Positions 38,401 to 48,444 of a stretch of 64,000 nucleotides of DNA are shown one piece after another. Position numbers and translations under genes: made by a program. The DNA lies in contig DWYJ01000041.1 in assembly GCA_019118745.1 (NCBI GenBank), positions 19,651 through 83,650 on the forward strand, read 5' to 3'. Origin of the DNA: Candidatus Desulfovibrio gallistercoris. GTDB lineage: Bacteria; Desulfobacterota; Desulfovibrionia; Desulfovibrionales; Desulfovibrionaceae. Within the stretch, counting starts at the first letter, position 1. Each line of letters begins with the position of its first letter. The notes under the pieces were generated by a model. The model had not been told where the DNA came from. It was given only the letters and a program-made list of their open reading frames with translations, and did no database searches.

Positions 38401-39518
38401 AGCTCCAGCGGCGCGTCCCAGAGCGGCTCCGGCGCGGCGGCCAACTGCAGGGAAAGGCGTCCGGCAACCTGGGCGATGCCTGCGGTGGCGTCGATCTCCG
38501 GCAGGGCGAGCGTCCACTGTCCGTCCGTCTGCCGCTGTGCCTGCAGGCGCAGGCGAGCCTGGGCCCGGCCCGTGCCGAACAGGGGGAGCAGGGCGTCCGG
38601 GAGCCTTCGGGTCCGGGCCGTCATGGGAGAAGGGGACGCCACGGCGGCGGCATCCGCGGCGGCGGGCGTGGCATGGGCGGCCGCGCCGTCAGAAGGCGCG
38701 GCGGCAGCGGGAGGCGTGGCCGCAGCCTGGCCCTCCTGTGCCGTCTCCTCGCTTGGGGACGCTTCGTCCTGCGGCCAGAACGCGTGTGCCGTCAGCTCGG
38801 CCCGTACATCGGCGCGAGAGCCCAGCCCGCCGTCAAGGCGCAGCTCCAGGGAAACGCGGGGGAAGGGGCCGTCGGCGTCCGGCGTGTCTTGCCTGTCCGG
38901 CGGCAGCATGGCCAGCCATTCCGGCGGCAGGGCCAGCTTGTCCACGCGGACGAGCGCCTCGACGCGCGGCAGGACGCCGGGAAGATCGCCCAACAGGGCG
39001 AACACCTCCTGGATGCTCCGGCCGATGTGATCCGCCAGCTGGCCGGGCGTGCGTTCCGGCTCCGCTTCCGGCGGACTGTCCGGCAGCTGGGGCAGGCGGT
39101 AGAGGCCGCCCCCGTTCAGGGCCAGGGGGTCCAGATGCAGCACGAGGCCATCCTGCCAGCCGAGCCGCCAGGACAGGGCCACATCGGGGAGATCCAGCCA
39201 GCGACCGGCGGCGTCCTCGCCGCAGACGGCCAACCGGGGATGGAAGGGGAGCCCTTCCAGTTTGCGCACGGTCAGGCGCAGGCCCGATGTCTCCAGCGCC
39301 GTCGTCAGCGTGGCGTTGAGGGTCTCCCGCAGCCAGCTCTGCCCGGAAGCGGTGCAGAGCCAGCCCAGACCGCCCCCGGCAAGCAGGAGCAGGAGCACAA
39401 GGCAGAGCAGCAGCGCGTGCAGCAGACGGCGCAACCGCCGGGCGGGCTTGCGCGGCGGGGGCGACACGGCGAAAGATGCCGAAGAGGGGGCCGTGGGGCC
39501 GGGAGCGTCCTGCCGCAT
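35403..39518 (-). CDS. tamB: Translocation/assembly module TamB-like
   Basis: 1371 aa, N-terminal TM, AsmA/DUF490-like C-terminus [17 protein letters not shown] ... [39 protein letters not shown]. Confidence 0.92.
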   Translation of the reverse strand: MRQDAPGPTAPSSASFAVSPPPRKPARRLRRLLHALLLCLVLLLLLAGGGLGWLCTASGQSWLRETLNATLTTALETSGLRLTVRKLEGLPFHPRLAVCGEDAAGRWLDLPDVALSWRLGWQDGLVLHLDPLALNGGGLYRLPQLPDSPPEAEPERTPGQLADHIGRSIQEVFALLGDLPGVLPRVEALVRVDKLALPPEWLAMLPPDRQDTPDADGPFPRVSLELRLDGGLGSRADVRAELTAHAFWPQDEASPSEETAQEGQAAATPPAAAAPSDGAAAHATPAAADAAAVASPSPMTARTRRLPDALLPLFGTGRAQARLRLQAQRQTDGQWTLALPEIDATAGIAQVAGRLSLQLAAAPEPLWDAPLELALRLDVTPEPQPEAWAALLSGPASAELRLNGPLGAPQLSLAVDGTELLPAALSDPAAPAASAPAAHGPAAPQQPAVTPAKAARTAPAKPLRLTAPLLRLDSLPLRWRATLDGGTLRLALHTSTRLGDIPLRADILLAAGLRRHDQQSFWRLSLEDISLDGAGVRLRGHWGTDLLLTDGQAPAAAAPDVPPQEAVDGQPAPAASEAQHMADDIVSRRISAVLRQLPPMRGRLELAVTDWKSFDRLGALLLPGLQADGQPLTLAVRASGRESDSERARLWGVTDWHLALTAPRGQLRQERETLLLWQALAVRLDLAPRQADAAGGAPAPEAVPVLAADVRAERLEAASLRLVRPHVQAGGPLAGPLRLEASSTGDVQADVRLEWQPGSLAFSRLKAELPAHKVGLRLEKAAHLRYTARSLDCEPLHIRLTPSGQLQLSGRLAPDALTARLRLLATELAPWQVVVPALPQGQVALEAAVNGSPAQPQGKFSLKVNGLHLPGAPLPPLDGGVTGSVRQGRGGGELTLALNIPENSRKLLGAETVSGRFTLPLTFSGGLPGLSPRAALKGELRWQGAVAPLWNLVPMADRRLSGRLDLRADLSGTLEAPALSAAVGLEKGRFEDVALGVLLQDIQVRAELARSRLDGLAGLGRVRLDASLSDGRKGRATFNGELSPAGRSLNLSGRLDSLHPLRRRDVTIALSGTASVRGPLTAPQVQADISVDSGEVRIDRITTTSSITTLPISETSNAAKPAPKARPAVGRLDARVRTTGRFTVQGRGLDSLWKVDIHAGGPLTDPRVTGSVEAVEGTFNFLNAKFNLYRGIVRFAGGPPSNPLLDVVLRHEAADIVADVRVGGTAQNPKFQLTSTPTMPQEEIISRIMFGRASSDLGRFENLRLAAAVAELAGFGGGGFNVLDVARKTLGVDVLRVGSRTTSDEDGNSSEESTLEAGKFIGEKLYLGVAQGMKPDSTAVIIELQMTPHSKAQVRTEQNNTSAGVRWKINY

Positions 39519-41704
39519 CAGAACGACTGCCCTATGCTGATGTAGAATTGCACCGGCGGATCTCCATCCACGGGATTGAGGGGCGTGGCCACGTCAAGGC
39601 GCAGCGGGCCCACAGGCGTATAATAGCGCAGGCCGAGCCCCGCTCCCCAGTGCATGTCACGCAGGGTGGGGTACTGTTCGCGATAGGCCATGCCGCCGTC
39701 CAGGAAGGGCACGAGCCCCATGTCTTCCGTGATCTTGACGCGGGCCTCCAGATTGACCAGCTGATAGGAGCGGCCCCCCAGCGGATCGCCCTTGCTGTTG
39801 CGCGGGCCGAGGGACTGATAGGAGTAGCCGCGCACGCTGCCCGCGCCCCCGGCGTAATAGCGCATGGATGCGGGCATGGCATGCAGGGGGACGCCCGCCA
39901 TCATGCCCGCCGCCACTCGCGCCGCCAGCACGAGCCGGTCGTCCGGCTTGCCGCGCCGGGTATGGAAGGGGGCATAATAACCCATCCATTCGGCCTCGCC
40001 GGTCAGGGCGGTGAAGGTGGTGTCGTAATAGCCCGCAACAGGGCTGAAGAGGATCTTGCCCAGGGTGCCCTCACGCGGGCTGACCTTGTTGTCCCGGCTG
40101 TCGCGGCGGACGGTGAAGCGCGGCCCGATGACGCTGTAGAGGCGCATGCCGTGGCCGTCTTCGGCGATCTGGCCGCCGTCGCCGCCCACGCCCACGCCCA
40201 CGCGCCAGTAACGGTTGACCCGGCGGTTGAGGTAGGCATAGCCCGCCAGACCGCGCCGCTCGTAGGCGTCCGTATCCTCGTGCAGGGCCGAGGCTTCGGC
40301 GTCCAGGCTCTGGCCGGAGCGCAGGAAGGCGGGCTTTTCGAAGCGGGCCACGAGCCCCTGCTTTTCCGTGGTGACGGGCAGGTTCAGGCGCAGGGTCTCG
40401 CCGTTGCCGAGGATGTTGCGGTGTTCCCATTCGGCTTCCACGCCGAAGCCGGTGTCCGTATCGTAACGGGCTTCGGCCGCCAGCGAGCGGAAGGGTGCGT
40501 CCTCCACGCTGAGATCCAGCGGCAGGGCGGCGACCTTGCCGGGGCCGGACTGCTGCCGCCACTCGTCCAGGGCCGGTTTGAGGGTGACGCTGTTGAACAG
40601 ACCGAGGCCCCGCAGGCGGTCGCCGTAATTGCCCACGCGGCGGCTGTTCCAGCGCTCGTCATCGGGCCGCCAGTAGGCCAGCCGCCGCAGATAGGCTTCG
40701 GCCACTTCGCTGGCGCTCACGAGGCGCACCTCGCCCATGAGCGCGGGCGGGCCGGGATCGATGACGATGTCGGCATTGATGGTCCGCAGTTCCCTGTCGA
40801 CGGTGTACCGGCTGCTGGCGGTCTTGGCGATGGGGTAGCCCTGACGCCGCAGGTAGCGTCCCACCCTGTCCACCGCCTCCAGCATCTCTTCGGCGGTGAC
40901 GGGCTTGCCCGGTTCGAGGCGCAGGTGGCGCGGGAAGCGCGGCGGGGACACCGGCTCGCGCGCCTCACGGCCCAGCAGGCCCTGCAGGCCGCTGTACTGG
41001 GCGCGGCGGGTGCCGCTGCGGAAAGCTTCCGGCACATAAGGCTCGGGCTCATACCGGACGACGGCCCGCCCCAGCACGTAGCGGGGGCCGGGCACGAGGC
41101 GCAGCACGACCTGCGCCTTCTTGCCGCTCGTGTCGATGTGGAAGTCCGCCGTCCCTTCGTAATAGCCCTGCGCGTGCAGGAGCTGTTCGGCGCTTTCCTT
41201 GTCCAGGCGGGCCCGTCGTTCCAGGGCCAGCAGGCTGTCAGGCGCTTCCTTGCGCAGTTGCAGCAGGGTGCTGGCCCCTTCCATCTTGTCCTTGAGCGCA
41301 TCCGCCGCTTCGGCAAGGGCATCCTTGCGCGGCGCGGGCGCGCCCGTTTCGTGGGCGGCATCGGGGTCCACCGCCGAGGGCGTGAGCTTGCGGGGGCTCT
41401 CCTCCTTCTCCTCTTCCAGCGGACGGGCGTAGGGGTCGACGTCCGCGCGGGCGGCGGCCACCTCCTTTCTGACGGCGGCGGCTTCCGCTTTCAGGCGCTG
41501 CCCGCCGTCGTCCGGGCGGGGGAGAGGCTTTTCCACCACGATGCGTACATCATAGGGCACGGGATCGGCCGCCCAGGAGGTCTCCTTGGGGGCGGCTTCT
41601 TCCTGCGGCTGTTCCTGCAACATCTGGACGAGGCCGCAGCCCCCCAGCAGGGGGAAGATGAGCAGCCAGCAAAGGAGGTGGGTAAAAAAGCGGCGGAAAA
41701 ACAT
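39518..41704 (-). CDS. tamA: TamA/BamA-family outer membrane protein
   Basis: POTRA region, GGAGSVRGYSYQSLGPRNSKGDPLGGRS, C-terminal beta-barrel VQFYISIGQSF. Confidence 0.92.
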   Translation of the reverse strand: MFFRRFFTHLLCWLLIFPLLGGCGLVQMLQEQPQEEAAPKETSWAADPVPYDVRIVVEKPLPRPDDGGQRLKAEAAAVRKEVAAARADVDPYARPLEEEKEESPRKLTPSAVDPDAAHETGAPAPRKDALAEAADALKDKMEGASTLLQLRKEAPDSLLALERRARLDKESAEQLLHAQGYYEGTADFHIDTSGKKAQVVLRLVPGPRYVLGRAVVRYEPEPYVPEAFRSGTRRAQYSGLQGLLGREAREPVSPPRFPRHLRLEPGKPVTAEEMLEAVDRVGRYLRRQGYPIAKTASSRYTVDRELRTINADIVIDPGPPALMGEVRLVSASEVAEAYLRRLAYWRPDDERWNSRRVGNYGDRLRGLGLFNSVTLKPALDEWRQQSGPGKVAALPLDLSVEDAPFRSLAAEARYDTDTGFGVEAEWEHRNILGNGETLRLNLPVTTEKQGLVARFEKPAFLRSGQSLDAEASALHEDTDAYERRGLAGYAYLNRRVNRYWRVGVGVGGDGGQIAEDGHGMRLYSVIGPRFTVRRDSRDNKVSPREGTLGKILFSPVAGYYDTTFTALTGEAEWMGYYAPFHTRRGKPDDRLVLAARVAAGMMAGVPLHAMPASMRYYAGGAGSVRGYSYQSLGPRNSKGDPLGGRSYQLVNLEARVKITEDMGLVPFLDGGMAYREQYPTLRDMHWGAGLGLRYYTPVGPLRLDVATPLNPVDGDPPVQFYISIGQSF

Positions 41705-41821
41705 GCGGCATGGTAGCCTGTCCCCTGCCGGGCCGCAAGGGGCCTGACGGCTTGGAAATCCCGGCGCTCTGCGCTACAAGGGAAAGAACATCATCCCCCT
41801 AGCCTCTACAGGAGAGCCGAC

Positions 41822-42169
41822 GTGAAATATGATCTTTGCCTGCATGTTGACCTGAACGACGCCGCCCTGCTGGCGCTGGCCCTCAAGAATGCCCGCAACT
41901 ACCAGAATGCCCTGTCCGAGGAAACGTATGAACTGGTCATCGTGGGCAACGGCCCTTCGGTGACGCTCTTCACCGCCGCCCAGCCCGCCCTGCGGGAAAC
42001 GGCCCGTCCGCTCATGGACAAGGGGCTCAAGATCCGCCTGTGCCGCAATGCCCTCAACGACAATAATCTGACCGAGGCCGATCTCTGGCCGGGCATCGAG
42101 GTGGTGCCCGCCGGCCTCGTGGAGATCGTGCGCCTGCAGCAGGCCGGTTTCGCCTACATCAAGCCGTAG
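41822..42169 (+). CDS. DsrE/F-like family protein
   Basis: GTG start; KYDLCLHVDLNDAALLALALKNARNYQNAL...YELVIVGNGPSVTLF. Confidence 0.7.
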   Translation: MKYDLCLHVDLNDAALLALALKNARNYQNALSEETYELVIVGNGPSVTLFTAAQPALRETARPLMDKGLKIRLCRNALNDNNLTEADLWPGIEVVPAGLVEIVRLQQAGFAYIKP

Positions 42170-42317
42170 AGCATTTTGCCTTTGAAAAAAGGCAAAATGC
42201 GAGGCGGCCGCACAGCGCCGCCCGGCCGAAACCAAGCGGAAGAACCGCGTTTTTCCGCGAAACGCCAGACCGCATGCTTTGGAACGCGAAGCGTTTCAAA
42301 CGAAAAATGCGTTAGAC
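42167..42317. repeat. R1 dispersed repeat, full-length inverted copy
   Basis: TAGAGCATTTTGCCTTTGAAAAAAGGCAAAATGCGAGGCGGC ... TTTCAAACGAAAAATGCGTTAGA. Confidence 0.85.
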
Positions 42318-42459
42318 CGGCGGCTGGACACGATAAAAGCGCCCTTTCCCGCAGTTGGCATGCCTTGCGGGAAAGGGCGCTTTTTCATACGCTTCGAAGT
42401 TTGCGCCCGAAAGGGACGCGGACCGGCTGTCCCTGACGACCTGCCGGCAGCTTGTGGCC

Positions 42460-42575
42460 GGAAGACGGCGGTGCAGAGCCGCCCGGCCCAAACCCATCGA
42501 GAAAACCGCCTCTCCTTACGAAACGACAGGCCGTATGGTTTGGAACGCCACGTGTTTCAAACGGAAAATGCCCTA
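42460..42575. repeat. R1 dispersed repeat, 5'-truncated inverted copy
   Basis: CAGAGCCGCCCGGCCCAAACCCATCGAGAAAACCGCC...AACGACAGGCCGTATGGTTTGGAACGCC..GTTTCAAACGGAAAATGCCCTAGA. Confidence 0.8.
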
Positions 42576-43382
42576 GACGAGCTTGTCCTTCTGCTTTTCG
42601 GCGTATTCCAGCATCTTCCTGGCTTCCTCGAAGTCCGGCTTGAGCTGGAGCGCCGCCTTGGCGGCCATGATGGCCTTGTCCCATTTCTGCCAGTCGATGT
42701 AGAGCCGGCCGATGTTGAAATAGAGATTGGGCTCGTTGCGCAGATACTGGGAACCGCGCAGGAAGTAGCTTTCGGCCACGTCGAACTTGCCGAGCTTGCG
42801 CAGGGCGATGCCGGCGGCGCTGTAGAGGAAGAGCATGTCCGGCTGACCGTCGATGGCGGCGGTGAGGTACTCCACGGCTTCCTCATACAGACCGGCCTTG
42901 AGCAGGATCTCGCCCGCCCTGCCGCGCAGGATGAAGTCCACGGGGTATTCCCGCACGAGCATGGCCAGCGTGGCCTTGCCCGCCACGACCTGTCCCTTGG
43001 CCAGTTCGTCCGCGGCCTTGGCCAGGCCGTTGCGCTTGCGCTCTTCCACTTCGCGCATGCGTTCCTGCGCGGATTCCATCTCCGCTTCCTGCAGGACGCT
43101 CAGCAGGTTGGCGAGCTGCTCATAAAGCGCCTTGCCCTGTCCGGGTTCATAGGTGAGGGCAAGCGCATAATGCTGCCGGACCCGCGGCATATTGGCGATG
43201 ACGGTGACCGCGTTGGCGATCATTTCCGAGAATTCCATCCGTTCGGCCTTCATGAGCGGCTGGCGGAGGATGACGGCCAGCGCGCTTTGCAGCGCCTGCA
43301 CCGCGGGCATGGCCTTGTCCTGTTTGGCGAGCGAGCTGATTTGCCCCAGCTGGCGACGGGCATTGGCTAATTCGGCAGACAT
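42573..43382 (-). CDS. TPR-repeat protein
   Basis: YLTAAIDGQPDMLFLYSAAGIALRKLGKFDVAESYFLRGSQYLRNEPNLYFNIGRLYIDWQKW. Confidence 0.8.
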   Translation of the reverse strand: MSAELANARRQLGQISSLAKQDKAMPAVQALQSALAVILRQPLMKAERMEFSEMIANAVTVIANMPRVRQHYALALTYEPGQGKALYEQLANLLSVLQEAEMESAQERMREVEERKRNGLAKAADELAKGQVVAGKATLAMLVREYPVDFILRGRAGEILLKAGLYEEAVEYLTAAIDGQPDMLFLYSAAGIALRKLGKFDVAESYFLRGSQYLRNEPNLYFNIGRLYIDWQKWDKAIMAAKAALQLKPDFEEARKMLEYAEKQKDKLV

Positions 43383-43695
43383 GTGCGCCTCGTTACGGTT
43401 ATATATGGATACGAAATCTATCCCAGCAGAGCAGGAGAGTAAAGCCCCAGCAGGAAACGGTTTTTCATCTCTAGAAAAAATATTGAGATTATTTAGTTTT
43501 TGTTTTGATGGCACAATTTTTGTTGCAAAATGGCTTTTGCCGGGGGCAGCCATTGACAAGCTTTTGCGGCGGATGCTAACTCTGTTCCTGCCGGGGATGA
43601 GTCCCGGCCGTCCTCAGTGGCGTCTCTACGCCATCCCGCAGGATCGTCCGCCCGATGGAACGCTACGGCGATACCGCCAAAAGGAAGGAAGCACC
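43383..43695. promoter_or_regulatory. Divergent intergenic region with AT-rich core
   Basis: AT-rich 43475-43535 between divergently oriented genes. Confidence 0.5.
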
Positions 43696-44067
43696 GTGCA
43701 AAAGACCCTGGAAGACATTTGCCTCAAACACGATAACGGAAGTGATCTGTGCTTTCGCGGGCGCCTTTTTTCCGAGTGCTCCTGGTTCGATGACGAACAT
43801 CAGGTCATGACCCGCCAGAAACTCTACGTGACGGACAAGAACGAACAGGTCTACTACATCGTCCGTTCGCACGGGCAGGAGCGCAGCCGCCATGCCTACC
43901 GGTTGAGCGTGGACGGGGAGACCTGCGTCATCTACAACGGGCGCAGCGAGATGTCCCTGCAGTTCGATATGCTGATGCTCGCCGTCCGTGGCCTCTGCGG
44001 TCTGGACGCCGGAGCCACCCCCACCCTCGGACAGGTGGAGGAGATGCTGCGCGTAGTCAACGGCTAG
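43696..44067 (+). CDS. Small conserved-looking cytosolic protein, unknown function
   Basis: GTG start after AAGGAAGGAAGCACC; 123 aa; followed by terminator. Confidence 0.7.
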   Translation: MQKTLEDICLKHDNGSDLCFRGRLFSECSWFDDEHQVMTRQKLYVTDKNEQVYYIVRSHGQERSRHAYRLSVDGETCVIYNGRSEMSLQFDMLMLAVRGLCGLDAGATPTLGQVEEMLRVVNG

Positions 44068-44108
44068 CCGCACCCCGCAGGCCGCCCGGTCTGCTCATCA
44101 TGCCGCCA

Positions 44109-44133
44109 GAGCCCCCGAAAGGGGGCTTTTTTC
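44109..44133 (+). terminator. Rho-independent terminator
   Basis: AGAGCCCCCGAAAGGGGGCTTTTTT. Confidence 0.85.
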
Positions 44134-44623
44134 ATATCCGCTCCAGCGCAAGCAGGAAGCGCTTGATGTCCAGCCCGGCCGAGTAGCCTCCCAGTTCGCC
44201 GCCCGTCCGCACGACCCTGTGACAGGGGATGATGATGGGCAGGGGATTTTTGCCGTTGGCATTGCCCACGGCACGGCAGGCGCCCGGCCGGCCGATGTGC
44301 CGGGCCAGCATGGCGTAGCTCCAGGTCGTGCCGTAGGGGATGGCGCACAGCCCCTGCCAGACGCGCAGCTGGAAGGGCGTGCCCCGCACGTCCAGCGCAA
44401 GGCTGAAGGCGCGCAGGCGGCCGGCAAAGTAGGCATCGAGCTCCTGCCGCGCCTGATCCAGATGCCGCAGCACGTCCGGCCCGGCCGCGTGTTGCGGAAG
44501 CTCGGGCTCGTGAGCGCAAAAGCGCAAGGCCGCAAGCCCCTGCACCGTGGCCGAGAGCTGGAGCTCCCCCAGGGGCGAGGACAGGCGCGCCGTGCCCAGG
44601 CCGCAGGTCCCGGCGGCGGTCAT
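44132..44623 (-). CDS. ogt: Methylated-DNA--protein-cysteine methyltransferase
   Basis: NPLPIIIPCHRVVRTGGELGGYSAGL. Confidence 0.93.
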   Translation of the reverse strand: MTAAGTCGLGTARLSSPLGELQLSATVQGLAALRFCAHEPELPQHAAGPDVLRHLDQARQELDAYFAGRLRAFSLALDVRGTPFQLRVWQGLCAIPYGTTWSYAMLARHIGRPGACRAVGNANGKNPLPIIIPCHRVVRTGGELGGYSAGLDIKRFLLALERI

Positions 44624-45795
44624 GCCACCCGCCTCTGTGCGGCCGGATCGTCCTGCGCCGGATCGCGGAGGAAGCAGGAGGCCAGTCCGCCCACGATGGC
44701 TACGGGCGCAAGGCAGAGCATGGCCGTGGGCAGGCCGCCGTAGTGGTCCGCCACGTAGCCCAGCACGGGGGTGGCGATGCCGCCCACGCTGAGGGCAAGG
44801 CCCAAGGTGACGCCGGAAGCCAGGCCCACATTGCGGGCAAGATACTTCTGCCCCAGCACGACCATGGCGCTGAAGGGAGCGAACAGACCGACAGCCAGCG
44901 GGGCCAGCAGCAGGGCCGCCAGCCAGGGAGATCCCGTCCGCGGGAAGAGCAGCAGGGCCGGCAGGCAGACGAGATAGGCGAGCCGGATGACCCGGCTGTA
45001 GCCGGCCCTGTCCGCCAGCATGCCGCCCAGCACGTTGCTGGTGACCCCGACGCCGCAGAAAAAGGTGAGGATGAGCCCGGCGTCGGCCTTGCTCACATTG
45101 AAGACGTCCGTCCAGTACAGGGGGATGTAGCTGTTGAGGCCCAGGAAGAGGATGGAGCGGGACATGATGACCAGCGTCAGGATGCCGAAGGCCCGCCAGT
45201 CGTTGTTGCCCTGTACGGCGTCGGCCTGTGTGGCGCTCTGCCCGGCGGGCGGCGTGTTGCCGACCAGCAGGCGGAACAGCAGGATGGACATGACCAGCGC
45301 AAGCAGGGCGAAGGCCAGCGTGCCGCGCAGGCCGAAAAGGTAGGTGGCCCCGGTGACCAGCAACGGCCCGGCCACGAAGCCGCTGTTGCCGCCGACGGAA
45401 AAGATGCTGAGGCCCGTGCCCTGCCGTCCGGCGGAAACGCGGTTGGCGTAGCGGGCCCCTTCCGGATGGAAGAGCGCGCCGCCGATGCCGCTCAGGACGA
45501 GGGCGGCAAAAATGGCGGCGTAGCTGTCCAGCAGGCCGCACAGGCCGATGCCCAGACCGGCCAGCAGGACGCCCAGCGGCGCAAAGATGGGCGTGCGCAC
45601 CTTGTCCGACAGCAGGCCGAAAACAGGCTGCACGATGGATGAGGCTACGGAGTAGGCGAACATCAGCCCGCCTGCCGTCTGGTAGTCGAAGTTGTGCATG
45701 GCCGCCAGATAGGGCAGCAGGGTGGGCAGTGCGCCGCCGTTGATGTCACAGGAAAGGTGACCAAGGGAAATGACAAGAACTTTTCGGATATCCAT
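44620..45795 (-). CDS. MFS transporter, Fsr-like
   Basis: SLGHLSCDINGGALPTLLPYL; 12-TM-like; overlaps ogt start. Confidence 0.85.
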   Translation of the reverse strand: MDIRKVLVISLGHLSCDINGGALPTLLPYLAAMHNFDYQTAGGLMFAYSVASSIVQPVFGLLSDKVRTPIFAPLGVLLAGLGIGLCGLLDSYAAIFAALVLSGIGGALFHPEGARYANRVSAGRQGTGLSIFSVGGNSGFVAGPLLVTGATYLFGLRGTLAFALLALVMSILLFRLLVGNTPPAGQSATQADAVQGNNDWRAFGILTLVIMSRSILFLGLNSYIPLYWTDVFNVSKADAGLILTFFCGVGVTSNVLGGMLADRAGYSRVIRLAYLVCLPALLLFPRTGSPWLAALLLAPLAVGLFAPFSAMVVLGQKYLARNVGLASGVTLGLALSVGGIATPVLGYVADHYGGLPTAMLCLAPVAIVGGLASCFLRDPAQDDPAAQRRVA

Positions 45796-46125
45796 GCGCG
45801 CTCTCCGCATCGGGCGTTGCCGTGACCTTACGCCTTAGCCTCCATGAGGTAAAGCGGCGGTGCGGACGCGAAGAGCGTTGCAACCCCAAAAGCTTTAAGA
45901 GCCCGCGCACGCCGTCATGCGGTCAGGCATGCGGCGTGCTGCGGGGAGGTTTCGCAAGGGACGGCATCGAAGATATGATGCGCATCATGCGGGAGAGAGC
46001 GGGGACGGAGACCGGGCGGACGCGCTGTGCGGAGACAGGAAACTGGTGCATGGCATGCCCCTGGGACGCTTGCGGCTGCCGCTCCTCCCGGAGCCTGCGC
46101 GTCTTGCCGGCGCATGCATGACGTT

Positions 46126-46326
46126 TCAGCAAAGCTTGAGGATGTCGCGGTAGACCTGGTACACGTCCAGGACGGCGTCACGCGGCGAAAGGTTGCGATC
46201 GCCGGACATGAGGAGGCAGGCCGAGCGGGCCATATGCAGGCGTACCCCCTTGTTGAGATTGTCGACCTCAGCGATGACAGGCGCTTCCAGGGCCTGTGGT
46301 TCCTGATCCTGATCCTGTTCGGGCAT
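46126..46326 (-). CDS. Small acidic-N-terminus protein, 66 aa
   Basis: GGAGG-N8-ATG; MPEQDQDQEPQALEAPVIAEVDNLNKGVRLHMARSACLLMSGDRNLSPRDAVLDVYQVYRDILKLC. Confidence 0.6.
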   Translation of the reverse strand: MPEQDQDQEPQALEAPVIAEVDNLNKGVRLHMARSACLLMSGDRNLSPRDAVLDVYQVYRDILKLC

Positions 46327-46435
46327 ATGCAGTTCCTCCATGAACAAGCATTTTATTAAATAATACATATTCAGTAAGCTTTTGACAAGGGAGGAACGGT
46401 TTTCGGTTAAATAATACTAATTTACTATGCTTTGA

Positions 46436-46560
46436 GCGTTTGGGCTTTGAATAAGGGAAAATGCACGACGACAGAGCGTCAACCGGCCAAAACCAGGCGG
46501 AAAAACAGCATTTTTTTTTTCATAAAGCGCCAGATCGGAGGGGACAGACGAAAAAGGCGC
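46436..46560. repeat. R1 dispersed repeat, diverged inverted copy
   Basis: AAAATGCACGACGACAGAGCGTCAACCGGCCAAAACCAGGCGGAAAAACAGCA..CATAAAGCGCCAGATCGG. Confidence 0.6.
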
Positions 46561-46574
46561 CAGGCCGGACCCGT

Positions 46575-46662
46575 TGGACGCGCAGGAGCCTTGCGGGCAT
46601 CGACAGCAGGGCGAGGGGTTCCCCGCTCCCGAACAGACAGCGGATAGTCGCAACAGGCCCTA
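46575..46662. repeat. R2 dispersed repeat, inverted copy
   Basis: CAGGAGCCTTGCGGGCATCGACAGCAGGGCGAGGGGTTCCCC...GTCGCAACAGGCCCTA. Confidence 0.7.
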
Positions 46663-46706
46663 AACGGACGGCATGGCGCGCGCATCGGCCGGCAGGCGGG
46701 GATGCG

Positions 46707-48233
46707 CTACGGCTGCGGCAGCGCCGCCGCGCCGTACACGATCTCGATAAGTTCGGCAAAGGCCCGGCAGAAGAGGCTCTTGCTCCTGTCGGGGAGCAGG
46801 ATGGCGCAGTCCGCCGTCAGCGCGCCGAGGCGCTGCTGCTGGTGCGTCTGGAGATGCTTCAGGCCGGGCGGGCCGTAATCGCGCAACGGGGCCCAGCACA
46901 GGAAGGGCATATCCGCCTCCTCATCCCGGCAGACGCGCAGTGCCCGTCCCTTCGGATGCTGTTTCAGGCGGACGAGGCAGGGCAGTCCCTTTTCCGCCCG
47001 GCGGCGCAGGGTACGGTAGAAGGCTTCCAGATTGTTGTAGAGCGGATAGCCTCGGAAGAGGTTGTACGATCGCTCCACGCTGCCGTCCCGGAGCCGCCGG
47101 AGCAGGAGCGCCAGTTCCTCCTGTCGTGAGGCCGGGCGGCAGTCGCCGATATATTCGCAGGGGACGGCGACCGCCTGCTGGGGGACCTCGCTTTGCAGGA
47201 TGCAGGCCAGGTACTCCCAAAAGAGCCCGCGCGCCTCGCCGGGCCGGTACAAGATGGATTCGCGCAGGCGGCGCAATGCGGGGACTTCGCCCTGTTCGAG
47301 CTGGGCAAGGCAGGCGGCGACGGCGGCGGAGACTTCCGCCGGTGTGGCGGCATGCTGCGCATAGGGGAGGGCCTGCTCGTCCCTGTCGTGCGCAGGGAGG
47401 CAGACGGCAGTCTGCCCGGTGGCCAGAAGAAAGATGTTGCCCGTGGTGGTATGGACATCATAGAGCAGGGCCGCCGCGCGCGGCAGGTAACGCAGGGTGC
47501 TGCCGCCCGTGTCCAGGATGAAGCGCTCGTCATGGCCCAGGGCCTCCGTCAGCGGGGCGTAGGCCGCTTCCGCGCCGGGAAAGGGACGGACGACGACATG
47601 GTGGTGCGGGAAATCTCGCAGGCAGCGGCGGACGATCTCCAGCTTCCGGGGGATCGGGCAACCGTAGGCCGTGATGCCGCAGCAATACATGATGATGTCC
47701 TTGCGGGGCTCGTTCAGCCAGCGCTCCCGCAGGAGGTCGAGCTTGAGGTTGCCGAACGGCAGCAGGCGCACCACGTCCCGCCGCCGCAGGGAGGAGACGA
47801 GGCCCTGGCCGGAGGCAGGCAGGTCCTGAGTGAGATAGTAATCGGCGTTGCCCAGATAGGCCGCCCAGCCGCCCAGCAGCTTCTCCGATTGCGGCGTCTC
47901 CCAGAAGGCGTGGGGGATGGCGATGAGCGGCACCTCCGGCGGAACGAGACCGGGCGGCGTGGAGTTGTCCGTGGTGAAGGCCGCACGGAAGGCGTAGCGG
48001 GCAAAAAAATCCTGCGGCAGATCCCGCAGGTTCCAGCCGTCGGGCGTGGCGAGGGGCTCGCCGTCGGCCTGCAGGCGCACGATGCGGCCGCCGCGCGCTT
48101 CCAGCAGGGGGCGGAGGCTTTCGTCCAGGCGGTGCATGCGCAGACGTTCCGCCACAAAGAGATAGTTGCCGGAAAAATCAAAATCGTCGGCTCGGCCGGA
48201 GGAAAGGGACGGGGCGGGATGATCAGCGGGCAT
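46707..48233 (-). CDS. Putative GT-B-like or glycerophosphotransferase-like protein
   Basis: DIIMYCCGITAYGCPIPRKLEIVRRCLRDFPHHHVVVRPFPG ... DERFILDTGGSTLRYLPRAAALLYDVHTTTGNIFLLATGQTAVCL; start uncertain. Confidence 0.55.
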   Translation of the reverse strand: MPADHPAPSLSSGRADDFDFSGNYLFVAERLRMHRLDESLRPLLEARGGRIVRLQADGEPLATPDGWNLRDLPQDFFARYAFRAAFTTDNSTPPGLVPPEVPLIAIPHAFWETPQSEKLLGGWAAYLGNADYYLTQDLPASGQGLVSSLRRRDVVRLLPFGNLKLDLLRERWLNEPRKDIIMYCCGITAYGCPIPRKLEIVRRCLRDFPHHHVVVRPFPGAEAAYAPLTEALGHDERFILDTGGSTLRYLPRAAALLYDVHTTTGNIFLLATGQTAVCLPAHDRDEQALPYAQHAATPAEVSAAVAACLAQLEQGEVPALRRLRESILYRPGEARGLFWEYLACILQSEVPQQAVAVPCEYIGDCRPASRQEELALLLRRLRDGSVERSYNLFRGYPLYNNLEAFYRTLRRRAEKGLPCLVRLKQHPKGRALRVCRDEEADMPFLCWAPLRDYGPPGLKHLQTHQQQRLGALTADCAILLPDRSKSLFCRAFAELIEIVYGAAALPQP

Positions 48234-48444
48234 GGCAGGCTCCGGCGGCGTGATGCGTAGAGGGACGGAAAGGGGCGCATGCCGGGTGCGGGCCGTGCGG
48301 CGCTTGAGGGAGGCTGCGTTCTCCACCGTGCCCGGCGATCCGGTATCTTCTCAAAAACACTAGGTATCCAACGGGCATTCGTCAAGCGCAGGTCTGTTGC
48401 GTCCATGCATGCGGCCTTCCGCTTGCGGACGCCTGTCCCCCTCT

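Noticed and set aside
43509-43524. Sigma-54 promoter candidate TGGCACAATTTTTGTT
   Set aside because: The -12 element is GT rather than GC and the conserved G after TGGCAC is absent; too weak to claim.
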